Assembly (NCBI GenBank): GCA_947631945.1
Contig: CANRNI010000012.1
Coordinates: 1-64,000, forward strand
DNA from: an uncultured Clostridia bacterium
GTDB taxonomy: Bacteria; Bacillota; Clostridia; Oscillospirales; Acutalibacteraceae
Length of the DNA: 64,000 nucleotides
Reading direction: 5' to 3'
The notes beneath the pieces were generated by a model that was not told the origin of the DNA, searched no databases, and saw only the letters and a list, made by a program, of their open reading frames with translations. The translations under genes were made by a program, and so were the position numbers. Positions within the stretch are counted from its first letter, which is position 1; each line of letters starts with the position of its first letter. This document shows, piece after piece, positions 1 to 8,652 of the stretch.

Positions 1-32
1 CCTTTATTTTAGCGGGTTTGCGGCTACTTTTC

Positions 33-109
33 TGGCGTCGCTAAGAGGATTCGAACCTCCGGCCTGCCGCTTAGGAGGCGGCCGCTCTATCCTGCTGAGC
101 TATAGCGAC
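33..109 (-). tRNA. tRNA-Arg (anticodon CCU)
   Basis: Read on the minus strand, the segment folds as a complete tRNA: acceptor arms GTCGCTA and TAGCGAC, D-arm GCTC...GAGC, anticodon stem GCCGC/GCGGC around loop CTCCTAA, T-arm with TTCGAAT, discriminator G and an encoded CCA. The anticodon is CCT, so it decodes AGG. One G-T pair closes the T stem. Confidence 0.95.
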
Positions 110-304
110 AAATGTGAAAAACTATGAAATTGTGGGACTATATTAACACCTAACCTTTCACCTTTGCCCAAGAGGTGAGCGTTGCAACTACCTCTTAGGA
201 GGCGGCCGCTCTATCCTGCTGAGCTATAGCGACAAGTAAGAAAAACTATAAAATTGTGGGAATGTATTTAACCTTTCACCTTTGCCCAAAAGGTGAGCGT
301 TGCA
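70..304. repeat. Imperfect tandem duplication, about 115 bp per copy
   Basis: Copy 1 (70-186) and copy 2 (194-304) both run from the tRNA 5' half through an AAAAACTAT...AATTGTGGGA stretch to a hairpin CACCTTTGCCCAA..GGTG ending in GCGTTGCA. They differ by small indels. The duplicated DNA includes the region upstream of the tRNA, so it may duplicate a tRNA promoter. From 305 to 554 I see no gene or recognisable signal. Confidence 0.8.
194..233 (-). pseudogene. Duplicated 5' half of the tRNA-Arg(CCU) gene
   Basis: About 40 bases match the tRNA gene exactly from its 5' end to just past the anticodon and then diverge. There is no T-arm or 3' acceptor strand, so no mature tRNA can form. It belongs to the second copy of a tandem duplication. 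Confidence 0.85.
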
Positions 305-554
305 TTAAAACAATCTCTTAAAACGCAGATATGTTCATTTCCGTGTTCACATCAAATGATTTTATCAGATTATATTTTAAATGTCAACATTATTTGCTAA
401 AAATGAGTGGCTAAAGGCGTTGTTAAAAAATCAATAACGAAAAAAGCAACTCACCGATTGGATAGTGCTGCCTATGATAGTTTTACCTATATTTATATTT
501 TGCTGAATAAAAACGGTCATATGCATCGCAAATACTTCAATATCAGTACTATAT

Positions 555-709
555 TGTTTGCACACTAAGCATTACTCGCGTCTTTTCGGCAAAATTTCGG
601 TCGTACTGCGTTAAAATTCCTTGAAATACACAAGGTTTCCCGCAGGATTTTGCCTTGTTATAAGGAAAATTATGCTTAAAAATCTACATATCGGTTTGTG
701 CAGGCACAC
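555..709. repeat. Probable degenerate copy of the GTTCACAC inverted-repeat element
   Basis: The left part (GCACACTAAGC, then TTTCGGTCGTACTGCGTTAAA and CCTTGAAATAC) matches the interior of the clearer copies at 22189 and 37065. The right end carries GTGCAGGCACAC instead of a clean terminal repeat. The family assignment rests on the shared interior motifs. Confidence 0.5.
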
Positions 710-732
710 CGCGGCGATTCATATGTTCTTGT

Positions 733-1827
733 TTAGCGTGTTATTAAATTATCATTATCCGAAATACATAAATCGTTTCCCCATTGATGCAGATATTTTG
801 TAATAAGGTCGTCCTTTACGTAAAGCTTGCGCCCGTTTTTATCTCCGTAGCGTTCGGCAAGAGATGATACGGGCATAGTTTTGTTCGCGATAAGTCCCGG
901 AGTTTTACAATCGCGGTACGCTCTCAAAATTTTATCAACGCCGTCTATTCTGAGATTGCCGAGCTTCCATGGAGCCGTATGCTCCGTTATTGCCGTATAC
1001 ACGTTGCAGTCGGCGTCGATATCAAGCGCTCCGGGGTCGTATAAATGCGGCGGTTTATCGGATTTCAGCAGCTCAGGCAGGAGCTTATATTCGGCTTTTC
1101 CAAGCAATGAAATATTATCGCGGCTCATATCCGACATCTTTTTCGGAATAAGCTCAACGTCATCTTCTTCTATTCTATAATCTTCAAGCTCATATGCGTT
1201 TCCGTCCGGCGACATACCGCCTATAAAAAATACAAATTTTTCTCCTCGCTTTTCGCACCTGTTCTTTAAATCGAGATATTCCATAAGATACAGGAATCCG
1301 TCAAGCTCTTTTATGCATTTTTTTGTAAGAAACAACTGCCATCTCGGACTTATTCCCACGTCTATACAGCGTTCGGTTGCCGTAATCAAATCGTTGAACG
1401 CTCCCTTGCGTCTTATGAACCAATCGGTATTTTCCTCCAAACCGAAAAACGTTAGCTGACAGACTTTTGTAGGAAGCGACGCCGCCCATTTTGCGTAATC
1501 TGGGTCTCTTGCCAATCTCCATACCGACAAAAGCTCGAATCTCTCGGCGCGGCCGGGAGACGACAGCTTTTTTTCCATATCCCACAGTTTTCTGTAATCG
1601 TCGCTGAAATCAGGTTCGCGCCACCATGAACGAAAAGCTGTATTTTTAAGACCGTTTCCGTTTTCATCACGCCAATTTTTAAACTGTTCCGCGATTTCCC
1701 TAAAATTATCAACACCGAAACGACCGTTTTTGTGATTTCCGAGCCAGCAATGACGGCATCTGTTCGGACAACCTGCCGTATCAAGCTGAATTACAAGGTT
1801 ATCCAAGCTGTTTTTGATATTATCCAT
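733..1827 (-). CDS. Radical SAM protein
   Basis: An enzyme of about 364 residues with the radical SAM cluster motif CPNRCRHC (C-x3-C-x2-C) near residue 20, which binds the [4Fe-4S] cluster that cleaves S-adenosylmethionine. A C-terminal stretch containing 'APWKLGNLRIDG' resembles the start of an auxiliary (SPASM-like) region, but I do not see a full second cluster. I start at the ATG at 1827 because AAAGGCG lies about 10 bases upstream; an in-frame ATG seven codons earlier (1848) has no good ribosome site. The gene stands alone, divergent from the oad operon. The substrate is unknown; peptide or RNA modification are both possible. Confidence 0.75.
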   Translation of the reverse strand: MDNIKNSLDNLVIQLDTAGCPNRCRHCWLGNHKNGRFGVDNFREIAEQFKNWRDENGNGLKNTAFRSWWREPDFSDDYRKLWDMEKKLSSPGRAERFELLSVWRLARDPDYAKWAASLPTKVCQLTFFGLEENTDWFIRRKGAFNDLITATERCIDVGISPRWQLFLTKKCIKELDGFLYLMEYLDLKNRCEKRGEKFVFFIGGMSPDGNAYELEDYRIEEDDVELIPKKMSDMSRDNISLLGKAEYKLLPELLKSDKPPHLYDPGALDIDADCNVYTAITEHTAPWKLGNLRIDGVDKILRAYRDCKTPGLIANKTMPVSSLAERYGDKNGRKLYVKDDLITKYLHQWGNDLCISDNDNLITR

Positions 1828-2071
1828 ACAATATTCGCCTTTATTCATATTTAATTTTATTTTCTCTCAAAATGAATTATATCATATTATCGCGGAAAAT
1901 CAAGGATAATAAATATTGTATAAAAATAATTGCGCGGTATATCCCAAGGTATAAAACGGCTGAAGCGTTCGCGTTTTTTATTCGCCTCGGTTATGGCTTC
2001 GATTGACATTTTATACATAAGTATACGATTACCGGAGCTGTTTTTTTATGCATTAAAATATTAATTTTTCC

Positions 2072-2099
2072 TTGCAATTTGCGTTTGTTCGGCTATAAT
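2072..2099 (+). promoter_or_regulatory. Promoter of the oad operon
   Basis: TTGCAA (2072-2077), 16-base spacer, TATAAT (2094-2099), followed by AGGAGGT just before the ATG at 2150. It lies in the 320-base divergent gap between the radical SAM gene and oadA; the rest of that gap holds no gene that I can see. Confidence 0.7.
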
Positions 2100-2149
2100 G
2101 TATAATGGGTTGAATTTGAAATAGTTTTTAATATACAGGAGGTAATTGA

Positions 2150-3535
2150 ATGAAAGTTCAGTTTACGGAAACGGTTCTGCGCGACGCTCAGCAGTCGCTT
2201 ATTGCTACGAGAATGCCTTTTGAGAAGTTTTCTCCCATTCTCGATAAGCTTAATAAAGCAGGATATTATTCGCTCGAATGCTGGGGAGGCGCGACGTTTG
2301 ATTCATGCCTCAGATATCTTGACGAGGATCCGTGGGAAAGACTTAGAAAAATCAAGGAAAAATGCCCCGATACAAAGCTCCAGATGCTTTTAAGAGGTCA
2401 GAATCTTTTGGGATATCATCATTATCCCGACGACGTTGTCCGCCTTTTCGTAAGAAAGAGCGTTGAAAACGGCATAGACGTTGTAAGAATATTCGACGCG
2501 CTCAATGATTTAAGAAATATACAGGTCGCGGTTGACGAAACTCTTAAAGCGGGCGCTGTCGCGTCGGGTACGATATGCTACACGACAAGTCCCGTACACA
2601 CTCTCGATGCATTCGCGAAAATGGCCAAGGTTCTTGAGAATATGGGCGTTCAGACGATATGCATAAAGGATATGGCCGGTGTTATGAGCCCGAAGGAGGC
2701 ATATGACCTTGTAAAGGCTATAAAAGCCGAGGTAAAGCTTCCCGTTGTGCTCCACACTCATTCTACCACGGGTCTCGGTTTTATGACGCTCCTTAAAGCC
2801 GTCGAGGCCGGCGCTGATATCATTGATACCGCGATTTCCTGCTTCTCCGGCGGTACAAGCCAGCCCGCTACCGAAACAATGGCATACGTCCTGCGTCAAT
2901 ACGGTTACGATATTTCGCTTGATGATAAAATTCTTATGGAAATAAACAATTTCTTTAAGCCCTACAGAAAAGAATGTCTTGATTCGGGGCTTCTTAATCC
3001 CGTGGTTATGGGTACGGCTACCGACGCGCTGAGCTATCAGGTTCCCGGCGGAATGCTCTCTAACCTCATAAAACAGCTCACCGATATGAAAAAGTTAGAT
3101 AAGCTCGACGAGGTTCTCGCCGAGGTTCCGAGAGTCCGCAAGGATTTCGGATATCCTCCGCTTGTAACACCGCTTGCGCAGATGGTCGGCACGCAGTCGG
3201 TTCTCAACGTAATGTCGGGCGAACGCTATAAGACTATTACAAAGGAAAATCAGGATTATATAAAGGGCGATTACGGAAAAGCTCCCGGAAAAATAAGCGA
3301 CGAGCTTATTAAAAAGGTTTTCGGGGACGAAAAGCCGATAACCTGCCGTTTCGCGGATACTTTGCCTGACGGACTGCCCGAGGCGAGAGCGCATCTCGGA
3401 GACAGAGCGACTTGCGACGAGGACGTGCTTTCGTACTGCGCTTTTCCGCAGCAGGCCGAGGCTTACTTCGATAAGAGAGAAGAAAAGAAAAAACGTACGT
3501 TCACATACGCGATAAAGAAAATTCGGGAGGGATAA
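2150..3535 (+). CDS. oadA: Oxaloacetate decarboxylase alpha subunit (carboxyltransferase)
   Basis: A carboxyltransferase of 461 residues that moves the carboxyl group of oxaloacetate onto biotin. Family hallmarks are the N-terminal 'ETVLRDAQQSL', 'ECWGGATFD', 'LLRGQNLLGY' and the metal-site motif 'HTHSTTG'. The protein ends after the conserved C-terminal half of the carboxyltransferase; the biotinyl domain fused to alpha in Klebsiella is absent and is supplied by the separate gene at 3932. First gene of a tight operon with gamma, biotin carrier and beta subunits. Together they form the membrane decarboxylase that exports Na+. A pyruvate- or methylmalonyl-specific homologue is possible because the substrate cannot be fixed from motifs alone. 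Confidence 0.9.
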   Translation: MKVQFTETVLRDAQQSLIATRMPFEKFSPILDKLNKAGYYSLECWGGATFDSCLRYLDEDPWERLRKIKEKCPDTKLQMLLRGQNLLGYHHYPDDVVRLFVRKSVENGIDVVRIFDALNDLRNIQVAVDETLKAGAVASGTICYTTSPVHTLDAFAKMAKVLENMGVQTICIKDMAGVMSPKEAYDLVKAIKAEVKLPVVLHTHSTTGLGFMTLLKAVEAGADIIDTAISCFSGGTSQPATETMAYVLRQYGYDISLDDKILMEINNFFKPYRKECLDSGLLNPVVMGTATDALSYQVPGGMLSNLIKQLTDMKKLDKLDEVLAEVPRVRKDFGYPPLVTPLAQMVGTQSVLNVMSGERYKTITKENQDYIKGDYGKAPGKISDELIKKVFGDEKPITCRFADTLPDGLPEARAHLGDRATCDEDVLSYCAFPQQAEAYFDKREEKKKRTFTYAIKKIREG

Positions 3536-3539
3536 CGAT

Positions 3540-3929
3540 ATGACAGCAGCGCTTCTCGAAATGCAGATGAGTTGGGGCGAAACGCTCAAAACCTCGGTCG
3601 TAGGTTTTGTTTTGGTTATCGTCATTCTTGCCGTTATAGCGGTGTTGATTCGTTTGATTTCAAAAATATTTGAAGCCGGTGAAAAAGCTTTCGGAAAAAA
3701 TAAGGCGAAAAGCACGGCAAACAATGTTGCCGATAAAGCGTTGGCGTCGGCGCAGGGACAAAAACCGTTGGGCAGACCTCTGCCGGATTCCGAGTCGCAG
3801 GGCGAGTTAAAGCTCGAAAACGTAGACGAGCCTACGGCGGCCGTGATTATGGCGATAGTCAGCAATCAGAGCGGAATACCGCTTAACAGACTTCTGTTCA
3901 AATCCATTAAACTTATCGAGGAGAAATAA
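3540..3929 (+). CDS. OadG-like gamma subunit of the Na+-pumping decarboxylase
   Basis: A protein of 129 residues with one N-terminal membrane segment (about residues 17-41, '[20 protein letters not shown]') followed by a charged, probably cytoplasmic tail. In this family the gamma subunit anchors the soluble alpha subunit to the membrane beta subunit. Sequence conservation is low, so the call rests on size, topology and its position four bases after the alpha gene and two bases before the biotin carrier gene. Confidence 0.75.
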   Translation: MTAALLEMQMSWGETLKTSVVGFVLVIVILAVIAVLIRLISKIFEAGEKAFGKNKAKSTANNVADKALASAQGQKPLGRPLPDSESQGELKLENVDEPTAAVIMAIVSNQSGIPLNRLLFKSIKLIEEK

Positions 3930-3931
3930 CC

Positions 3932-4315
3932 ATGAAATATGTAGTAACGTTAAACGGCAAAAATTACGAGGTCGAGGTAGAGGAAACCGAGGCTGTTATA
4001 ACCGCTGTTACGGACGCGGCTCCGTCGGCTCCCGCCGTTCCCGCGGCTGCTCCCGCTCCCGCTCAAACCGCTCCTGCGGCTGCGCCTGCTCAGACTGTCG
4101 GCGCCGGCGTACAGGTTACGTCGCCTATGCCGGGAAACATATTGGACGTCAGAATCTCGGTGGGACAGGCTGTCAAAAAAGGCGAAATCCTCTTTATCCT
4201 TGAAGCGATGAAGATGGAAAACGACATAGTCGCGCCCGAGGATGGCGTTGTAAAGCAGGTTCTTGTACAGAAGGGCTCGACGGTAGATACGGACGCCGTT
4301 CTCGCGGTCATCTGA
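3932..4315 (+). CDS. Biotin carrier subunit of the decarboxylase
   Basis: A protein of 127 residues. A short N-terminal strand region leads into an Ala/Pro-rich flexible linker (about residues 30-57) and then a biotinyl domain with the biotinylation motif 'EAMKMEND', whose central Lys is the attachment site. It carries CO2 from the alpha-subunit active site to the membrane beta subunit. It stands as a separate gene rather than a C-terminal domain of alpha, an arrangement common in Clostridia. Confidence 0.9.
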   Translation: MKYVVTLNGKNYEVEVEETEAVITAVTDAAPSAPAVPAAAPAPAQTAPAAAPAQTVGAGVQVTSPMPGNILDVRISVGQAVKKGEILFILEAMKMENDIVAPEDGVVKQVLVQKGSTVDTDAVLAVI

Positions 4316-4333
4316 GGAAAGGAAGAACGGCAA

Positions 4334-5545
4334 ATGAGTATTGTTGAAGTTTTAAAAGGTCTTTGGGAGTCATCGGGCTTCGGAGCTTTTTTCACAGGAG
4401 ATGCGAGCTGGCGCAATATTGTAATGATTCTTGTGTCTTTCGTGTTCCTCTATCTTGCAATAGGCAAAAAATTTGAACCGCTTCTTCTTGTGCCTATAGC
4501 TTTCGGTATTCTTTTAGCGAATCTTCCCGGCTCGGAAATCATGCTCGATTCAATCGGTCTTTCCGACCCCGCGACAATGCAGGCGGTTGAGGAAGGCGCC
4601 ATGGAACCGGGGCATTGGTACGATTCGGGCGTTCTGCGGCTTTTGTACGTCGGCGTTAAGAGCAGTATTTTCCCGTGTCTTATATTTATGGGCGTAGGCG
4701 CAATGACCGACTTCGGCCCTCTGCTCTCGAACCCGATAAGTTTGCTTTTGGGCGCGGCGGCTCAGCTCGGTATTTACGTAGCCTTTATTATCGCGATAAT
4801 TTTCGGATTTTCTCCCGAGGAAGCGGCTGCCATATCAATAATCGGCGGCGCGGACGGTCCTACGGCTATATTCCTTACAAGCAAATTGGCGGCGCATTTG
4901 TTGGCTCCAATAGCCGTCGCGGCGTATTCGTATATGGCGCTTATACCGATAATCCAGCCTCCCATTATGAACGCGCTGACGACAAAAAAAGAGCGCGCGG
5001 TAAAAATGACGCAGCTCCGCAAGGTGTCAAAGATTGAAAAAATCATTTTCCCCGTGGTGGTTCTCGTTATAACGGCGTTCATTCTGCCCAGCGTTATTCC
5101 GCTTTTAGGTATGTTCATGCTCGGCAATCTCTTTAAAGAGTGCCTTGTAACCGACAGACTTTCGGATACGGCTCAAAATTCGCTTATGAACATCGTAACC
5201 ATTATGCTCGGAGTATGCGTGGGCGCGACGGCTAACGGCGAGACTTTCCTTACCTCAAAGACGCTTAAAATCGTAGCTCTCGGACTTGCAGCGTTCATGT
5301 TTTCGACAATCGGCGGCGTGCTTCTCGGAAAGCTTCTTTACCTCCTTACGGGCGGCAAGGTCAATCCCCTTATCGGAGCCGCCGGAGTTTCGGCTGTTCC
5401 TATGGCGGCGAGAGTCGCGCAGAAGGTCGGCTCAAAAACGGACCCCACCAACTTCCTGCTTATGCACGCTATGGGACCGAATGTCGCGGGCGTTATAGGT
5501 TCGGCGGTCGCGGCGGGATACCTGCTTTCATTGTTCGGCGGCTAA
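4334..5545 (+). CDS. oadB: Oxaloacetate decarboxylase beta subunit (Na+ pump)
   Basis: An integral membrane protein of 403 residues with about nine to eleven hydrophobic segments. It decarboxylates carboxybiotin and couples this to outward Na+ transport. The family signature 'GGADGPTAIF', with the conserved Asp in a re-entrant region, lies near residue 175. It starts 18 bases after the biotin carrier gene, completing the oad operon. Length is normal for the family. Confidence 0.92.
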   Translation: MSIVEVLKGLWESSGFGAFFTGDASWRNIVMILVSFVFLYLAIGKKFEPLLLVPIAFGILLANLPGSEIMLDSIGLSDPATMQAVEEGAMEPGHWYDSGVLRLLYVGVKSSIFPCLIFMGVGAMTDFGPLLSNPISLLLGAAAQLGIYVAFIIAIIFGFSPEEAAAISIIGGADGPTAIFLTSKLAAHLLAPIAVAAYSYMALIPIIQPPIMNALTTKKERAVKMTQLRKVSKIEKIIFPVVVLVITAFILPSVIPLLGMFMLGNLFKECLVTDRLSDTAQNSLMNIVTIMLGVCVGATANGETFLTSKTLKIVALGLAAFMFSTIGGVLLGKLLYLLTGGKVNPLIGAAGVSAVPMAARVAQKVGSKTDPTNFLLMHAMGPNVAGVIGSAVAAGYLLSLFGG

Positions 5546-5558
5546 AGGTATGTAAGGT

Positions 5559-6209
5559 ATGTATAAATATATACTTTTTGACCTCGACGGCACGCTCACA
5601 AACTCGTCGGGCGGCATAATAAAAAGCCTTGAATACGCTTTTGACGCTATGGGATTTGAGCGTCCGCCGCTCGAAACGCTTAAAAAATTCATAGGGCCTC
5701 CTCTGATGGATTCATTTCAGAATATTCTCCGTTTTGACGAGGAATTATCGCGGACGATGATAAAAAAATACCGCGAACGCTACGCGGTAAAGGGTATGTT
5801 TGAAAACTATCCTTACGAGGGCATGACCGATTTGCTTTATGAAGTCGGCAAAAGCGGAAAAATACTCGCCGTCGCGACGTCAAAGCCCGAGCATTTTTCA
5901 AGAACCATCACCGATTATTTCGGTTTAACGAAGTATTTCGCTTCCGTTACCGGAAGTGAAAACGAATCGGAGGACAAAGCCGCCGTAATTATTAAGGCCT
6001 GCAAACGGCTGAACATACAAGAAATCGAGCTTGGCTCCGTTCTTATGATAGGCGACAGAAAGCATGATATCATAGGCGCGCATAAATGCGGCATTAAATG
6101 CTGCGGCGTGGAATACGGCTTCGCGCCTGCGGGCGAGCTCAAGGAATACGGTGCGGATTACGTTGTCAAAACGGTCGATGATTTGAAAGAATTTTTGCTC
6201 GCAAACTGA
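5559..6209 (+). CDS. HAD-family phosphatase (phosphoglycolate phosphatase-like)
   Basis: A 216-residue HAD hydrolase. Motif I is 'DLDGT' (residues 8-12) with the nucleophilic Asp, motif II the Ser of 'ATSKPEHF', and motif IV 'GDRKHDIIGA' supplies the metal-binding acids. A helical cap sits between motifs I and II, placing it in the Gph/PpaX subfamily of small-metabolite phosphatases. It begins 13 bases after oadB and may be cotranscribed with the operon. The substrate is not determined by the sequence; phosphoglycolate, pyrophosphate and nucleotide activities all occur in this subfamily. Confidence 0.8.
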   Translation: MYKYILFDLDGTLTNSSGGIIKSLEYAFDAMGFERPPLETLKKFIGPPLMDSFQNILRFDEELSRTMIKKYRERYAVKGMFENYPYEGMTDLLYEVGKSGKILAVATSKPEHFSRTITDYFGLTKYFASVTGSENESEDKAAVIIKACKRLNIQEIELGSVLMIGDRKHDIIGAHKCGIKCCGVEYGFAPAGELKEYGADYVVKTVDDLKEFLLAN

Positions 6210-6383
6210 TGTGATTTATTCAGTGGTTCCTTAAAACAAGTGTAATTTATTAAAACAAGTCCTATTTGTGTAGAAAATTTTAATAGTTTTTGAAAATATT
6301 TATTTTATATTAAATTTTATACAACATAATTACCACATTTGCATTGTATAATAAAGGCAAAGATATTGAAAGGAGAATGAATA

Positions 6384-6518
6384 ATGAACGCAGTTGTTGA
6401 GAAAGTACAGGAGTTCTTTAACGCTATATTGGCTATCGTTCAGTCTTTTGTTGATTTTGTTAAGGCTCTTTTACCCACAACCTCTACCACGGCGGCTACA
6501 GAGCCCGAATCAAAGTAA
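6384..6518 (+). CDS. 44-residue amphipathic peptide of unknown function
   Basis: A short reading frame with full expression signals: TATAAT at 6347-6352, AAAGGAG seven bases before the ATG, and a strong terminator 12 bases after the stop. The product begins 'MNAVVEKVQEFFNAILAI', continues as one hydrophobic or amphipathic helix to about residue 31, and ends in a Thr/Ala/Ser-rich tail 'TTSTTAATEPESK'. It has no cysteine and no obvious signal cleavage site. The helical part resembles the last 20 residues of the large secreted protein at 46452. Possibilities are a membrane-active peptide, a toxin-like peptide or a small subunit; I do not recognise a family. Confidence 0.6.
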   Translation: MNAVVEKVQEFFNAILAIVQSFVDFVKALLPTTSTTAATEPESK

Positions 6519-6530
6519 TTCAAAACCGAA

Positions 6531-6554
6531 ACAGCCCTTTAAGGGGCTGTTTTT
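6531..6554 (+). terminator. Rho-independent terminator of the 44-residue peptide gene
   Basis: ACAGCCC, loop TTTAA, GGGGCTGT, then a T run. The same hairpin is repeated at 6704-6730 on the other side of an inverted-repeat element. Confidence 0.9.
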
Positions 6555-6558
6555 AGTG

Positions 6559-6698
6559 TGTCGAAAAACTTGTTGCAAAGAGTATAGTTGCAAAGAGTAT
6601 AAAAGTTTCGGTCAAGCCTTTACAAAGGCTTGCAGGGGTCACGGGGACAGCGTCACCGTGTCGCGCTCCGCAGAGCGCGAAATCTCCTTTTTTCGACA
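6559..6698. mobile_element. 140-bp inverted-repeat element (TGTCGAAAAA ends)
   Basis: Perfect 10-bp inverted ends, TGTCGAAAAA (6559-6568) and TTTTTCGACA (6689-6698). The interior contains AGCCTTTACAAAGGCT and CGCGCTCCGCAGAGCGCG palindromes and a GTCACGGGGACAGCGTCACC stretch. A second copy lies at 45962-46131. It has no coding capacity and looks like a non-autonomous (MITE-like) element. Confidence 0.8.
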
Positions 6699-6703
6699 GT
6701 CTG

Positions 6704-6730
6704 ACAGCCCTTTAAGGGGCTGTTTTTTTT
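6704..6730 (+). terminator. Second copy of the same terminator hairpin
   Basis: ACAGCCCTTTAAGGGGCTGT followed by eight T. It repeats the hairpin at 6531 on the far side of the inserted element, so the insertion is flanked by a duplicated terminator. Confidence 0.85.
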
Positions 6731-6807
6731 GTCGCCGTGTTATGTATCTTGCGGATTTCGCGGAACAGAGCGTGATTTATTCGGCGGTTCCTCAAATGTA
6801 AAGAGAA

Positions 6808-7377
6808 TCAATCGGAAAAATCAATGCTCTCCACGGCCGTTTTATAGCTTTTAAGAGTATTCAGAAAAACTGTTTTTCCGTAGCAGGTAAGACATTCGGA
6901 GTTTTTATCTCCGCAAAGCATCGCAAACGTTTCTCCTATCAAATCAGGGTCGGCGTTTTTTCCGTCAAGATTCATATAATAGAACGAAAACGCGGCCGAC
7001 GACAAAAGATTATTGTAAAGCTCGGGCGAATCGTCTGTAAGCGTGTCGTAAAACATCGTCAGCGCCGTTGTCGCGAGTATGGAATCGGGCATATAATTGT
7101 TTATGCAGTATTCCGCCGTAAATACGGAGAGTATAATCGCTTGATCTTTTATGTTTCTGTCAAGCTCTACGTTACAGCACTCGGCTATATGCAGAAGCTC
7201 CTTTTTTTCGGCCGCCTCGGGGTATGAATCTGCCAGCGCCTTGCCGAGATTTCTCGCTTTTTGCAGATTGCCCGAGAGAACCTGACGCTTCATATTGTCC
7301 GCGATTGTTACGGACTCGGCCTCGGGTTCCTTTTTTATCGGTGAAAAAATTTTAATGTCAAAATCGTCGTTGTTCAT
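6808..7377 (-). CDS. Conserved-looking hypothetical protein
   Basis: A 189-residue soluble, mainly helical acidic protein that I do not recognise. It has no signal peptide and no membrane segment, and a few scattered cysteines late in the chain ('CGDKNSECLTCYG') that could bind metal but do not form a classical zinc finger. Helical periodicity suggests an alpha-solenoid or TPR-like fold. It lies about 50 bases downstream of the PHP gene on the same strand and is probably cotranscribed with it. Confidence 0.7.
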   Translation of the reverse strand: MNNDDFDIKIFSPIKKEPEAESVTIADNMKRQVLSGNLQKARNLGKALADSYPEAAEKKELLHIAECCNVELDRNIKDQAIILSVFTAEYCINNYMPDSILATTALTMFYDTLTDDSPELYNNLLSSAAFSFYYMNLDGKNADPDLIGETFAMLCGDKNSECLTCYGKTVFLNTLKSYKTAVESIDFSD

Positions 7378-7427
7378 AATATACTCCGTTCGACGGCTTA
7401 GCCGTCCTGTGTCCGCAGTCCGCAGGT

Positions 7428-8315
7428 CTATCCGTTTACGGCGAGAGCCTCCTGCCGTGCGGATAATTTTTTCTGCTGCCTTTTAACTCTTGTCTTATAA
7501 TTAAGAAGCTCGCTGAGCTGCTGTTTTGGCGTGCCGTAATCTCCCAGCGACCATTTGCCGTGATTGTACATACCGTGGAAATCGCTGCCGCCGGTCATAA
7601 GCAGCTTGTGCTTTTTGGCTATGGCTATGAGCCTTGCCTCATTTTCCTTGGAACAGGTCGGGTGCCATACCTCAATGCCGTTAAGCCCGGCTTCGATTAA
7701 CTTGTCTATTATATCAAAATTGTCATAAAGAGCGGGGTGAGCGAGAACGGAAATACCGCCCGCGTCCTTGACGGCCTCTATGACCTCAAATACGTCCGCG
7801 AATTTAGGCTGAACGTAAATCCCCGTAAGGTTATGCGGGTCGAACAGGCTCTCGTACAGCTCGCCGTATATACTCATAGTATAACCGCATTGCATAAGAG
7901 CATGCATTATGTGCTGCTTGTAAAGATTTGTGGAACCCTGCGCGCATTTGATGATAAGCTCGGGCGCAAGAGGAAATTTCTTTGTCGCCTTGAGCATCAT
8001 ATATTGTCCGGCTTTTTTTCTTTCCGCCGAGTTTTTGTGGCACAGTCCCTCTATTCTGTCGGGGCTGTCAAAAAGATACGCGAGAATATGAACGTTTTTG
8101 CCGTTTTCGTGGTCTATCGCCGAAAGCTCCACGCCGGGAATGACTTTTACATCGTGTCTTTCCCCGATTATTTTCGCTCTCACCGTTCCCGCGAGACAGT
8201 CGTGATCCGTGATAGCGATAGTGTCCACTCCGCGCTTTGAAGCAAGTGCAATAAGTTCTTCCAGTCCTAAAGTACCGTCAGAAAGTTTTGTATGACAGTG
8301 TAGATCCCCAGTCAA
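7428..8315 (-). CDS. PHP-domain phosphoesterase
   Basis: A metal-dependent PHP hydrolase of about 295 residues. Motifs in order are 'DLHCHTKLSDGT' (metal ligands), 'AITDHDCLAG', 'IPGVELSA', 'VLAHPALYD' and 'GGSDFHGMY'. This layout matches the YciV/RnaAM group, which acts on 3',5'-nucleoside bisphosphates or short RNA ends. I place the start at a TTG (8313-8315) because GGGAGG lies eight bases upstream; the longer frame to 8369 lacks a ribosome site and adds residues unlike the family start. The gene at 6808 follows on the same strand. Confidence 0.85.
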   Translation of the reverse strand: MTGDLHCHTKLSDGTLGLEELIALASKRGVDTIAITDHDCLAGTVRAKIIGERHDVKVIPGVELSAIDHENGKNVHILAYLFDSPDRIEGLCHKNSAERKKAGQYMMLKATKKFPLAPELIIKCAQGSTNLYKQHIMHALMQCGYTMSIYGELYESLFDPHNLTGIYVQPKFADVFEVIEAVKDAGGISVLAHPALYDNFDIIDKLIEAGLNGIEVWHPTCSKENEARLIAIAKKHKLLMTGGSDFHGMYNHGKWSLGDYGTPKQQLSELLNYKTRVKRQQKKLSARQEALAVNG

Positions 8316-8652
8316 AAAGTTGTCCTCCCAAAATCGAATTGCACTTGTTACGGATAAAGAAGCGCACATTCCTTATATATTTTATTCTATATTATAATAA
8401 TACACCATCGGTTTTGATTTTTCAAGAGTTCATTTTAAAATTTGACAAAATATTTTATATAATGTTATTGTTTTTTTTATTATTTTATGATAATATAACT
8501 AAAAATCTATCTCCAAATCTATCTCCGAATATTCAAGAAAGGAACAACAGCGCGGACAAATATACAATTGACAATTGACAATGTACAATTGACAATTACA
8601 CAATTGTTGATATTATCCAATTGCCGATTCTGTCGCTGTATAGGATACTGAA
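8316..8652. other. AT-rich intergenic region between divergent genes
   Basis: 337 bases between the PHP gene and fucU. Apart from one heptamer array (8565-8606) it is mostly A/T runs with several TATAAT-like hexamers (for example near 8394 and 8490) that could serve as promoters in either direction. I see no convincing gene. Confidence 0.5.
8565..8606. repeat. Heptamer array (AATTGAC type)
   Basis: Starting at 8566: AATTGAC, AATTGAC, AATGTAC, AATTGAC, then AATT. It is a solo array with no matching inverted partner nearby except a trailing CAATTG. This is the reference form of the family found throughout the window. Confidence 0.9.

Noticed and set aside
621-803. 60-residue plus-strand frame
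   Set aside because: It has no ribosome site and overlaps a repeat and the end of the radical SAM gene on the other strand.
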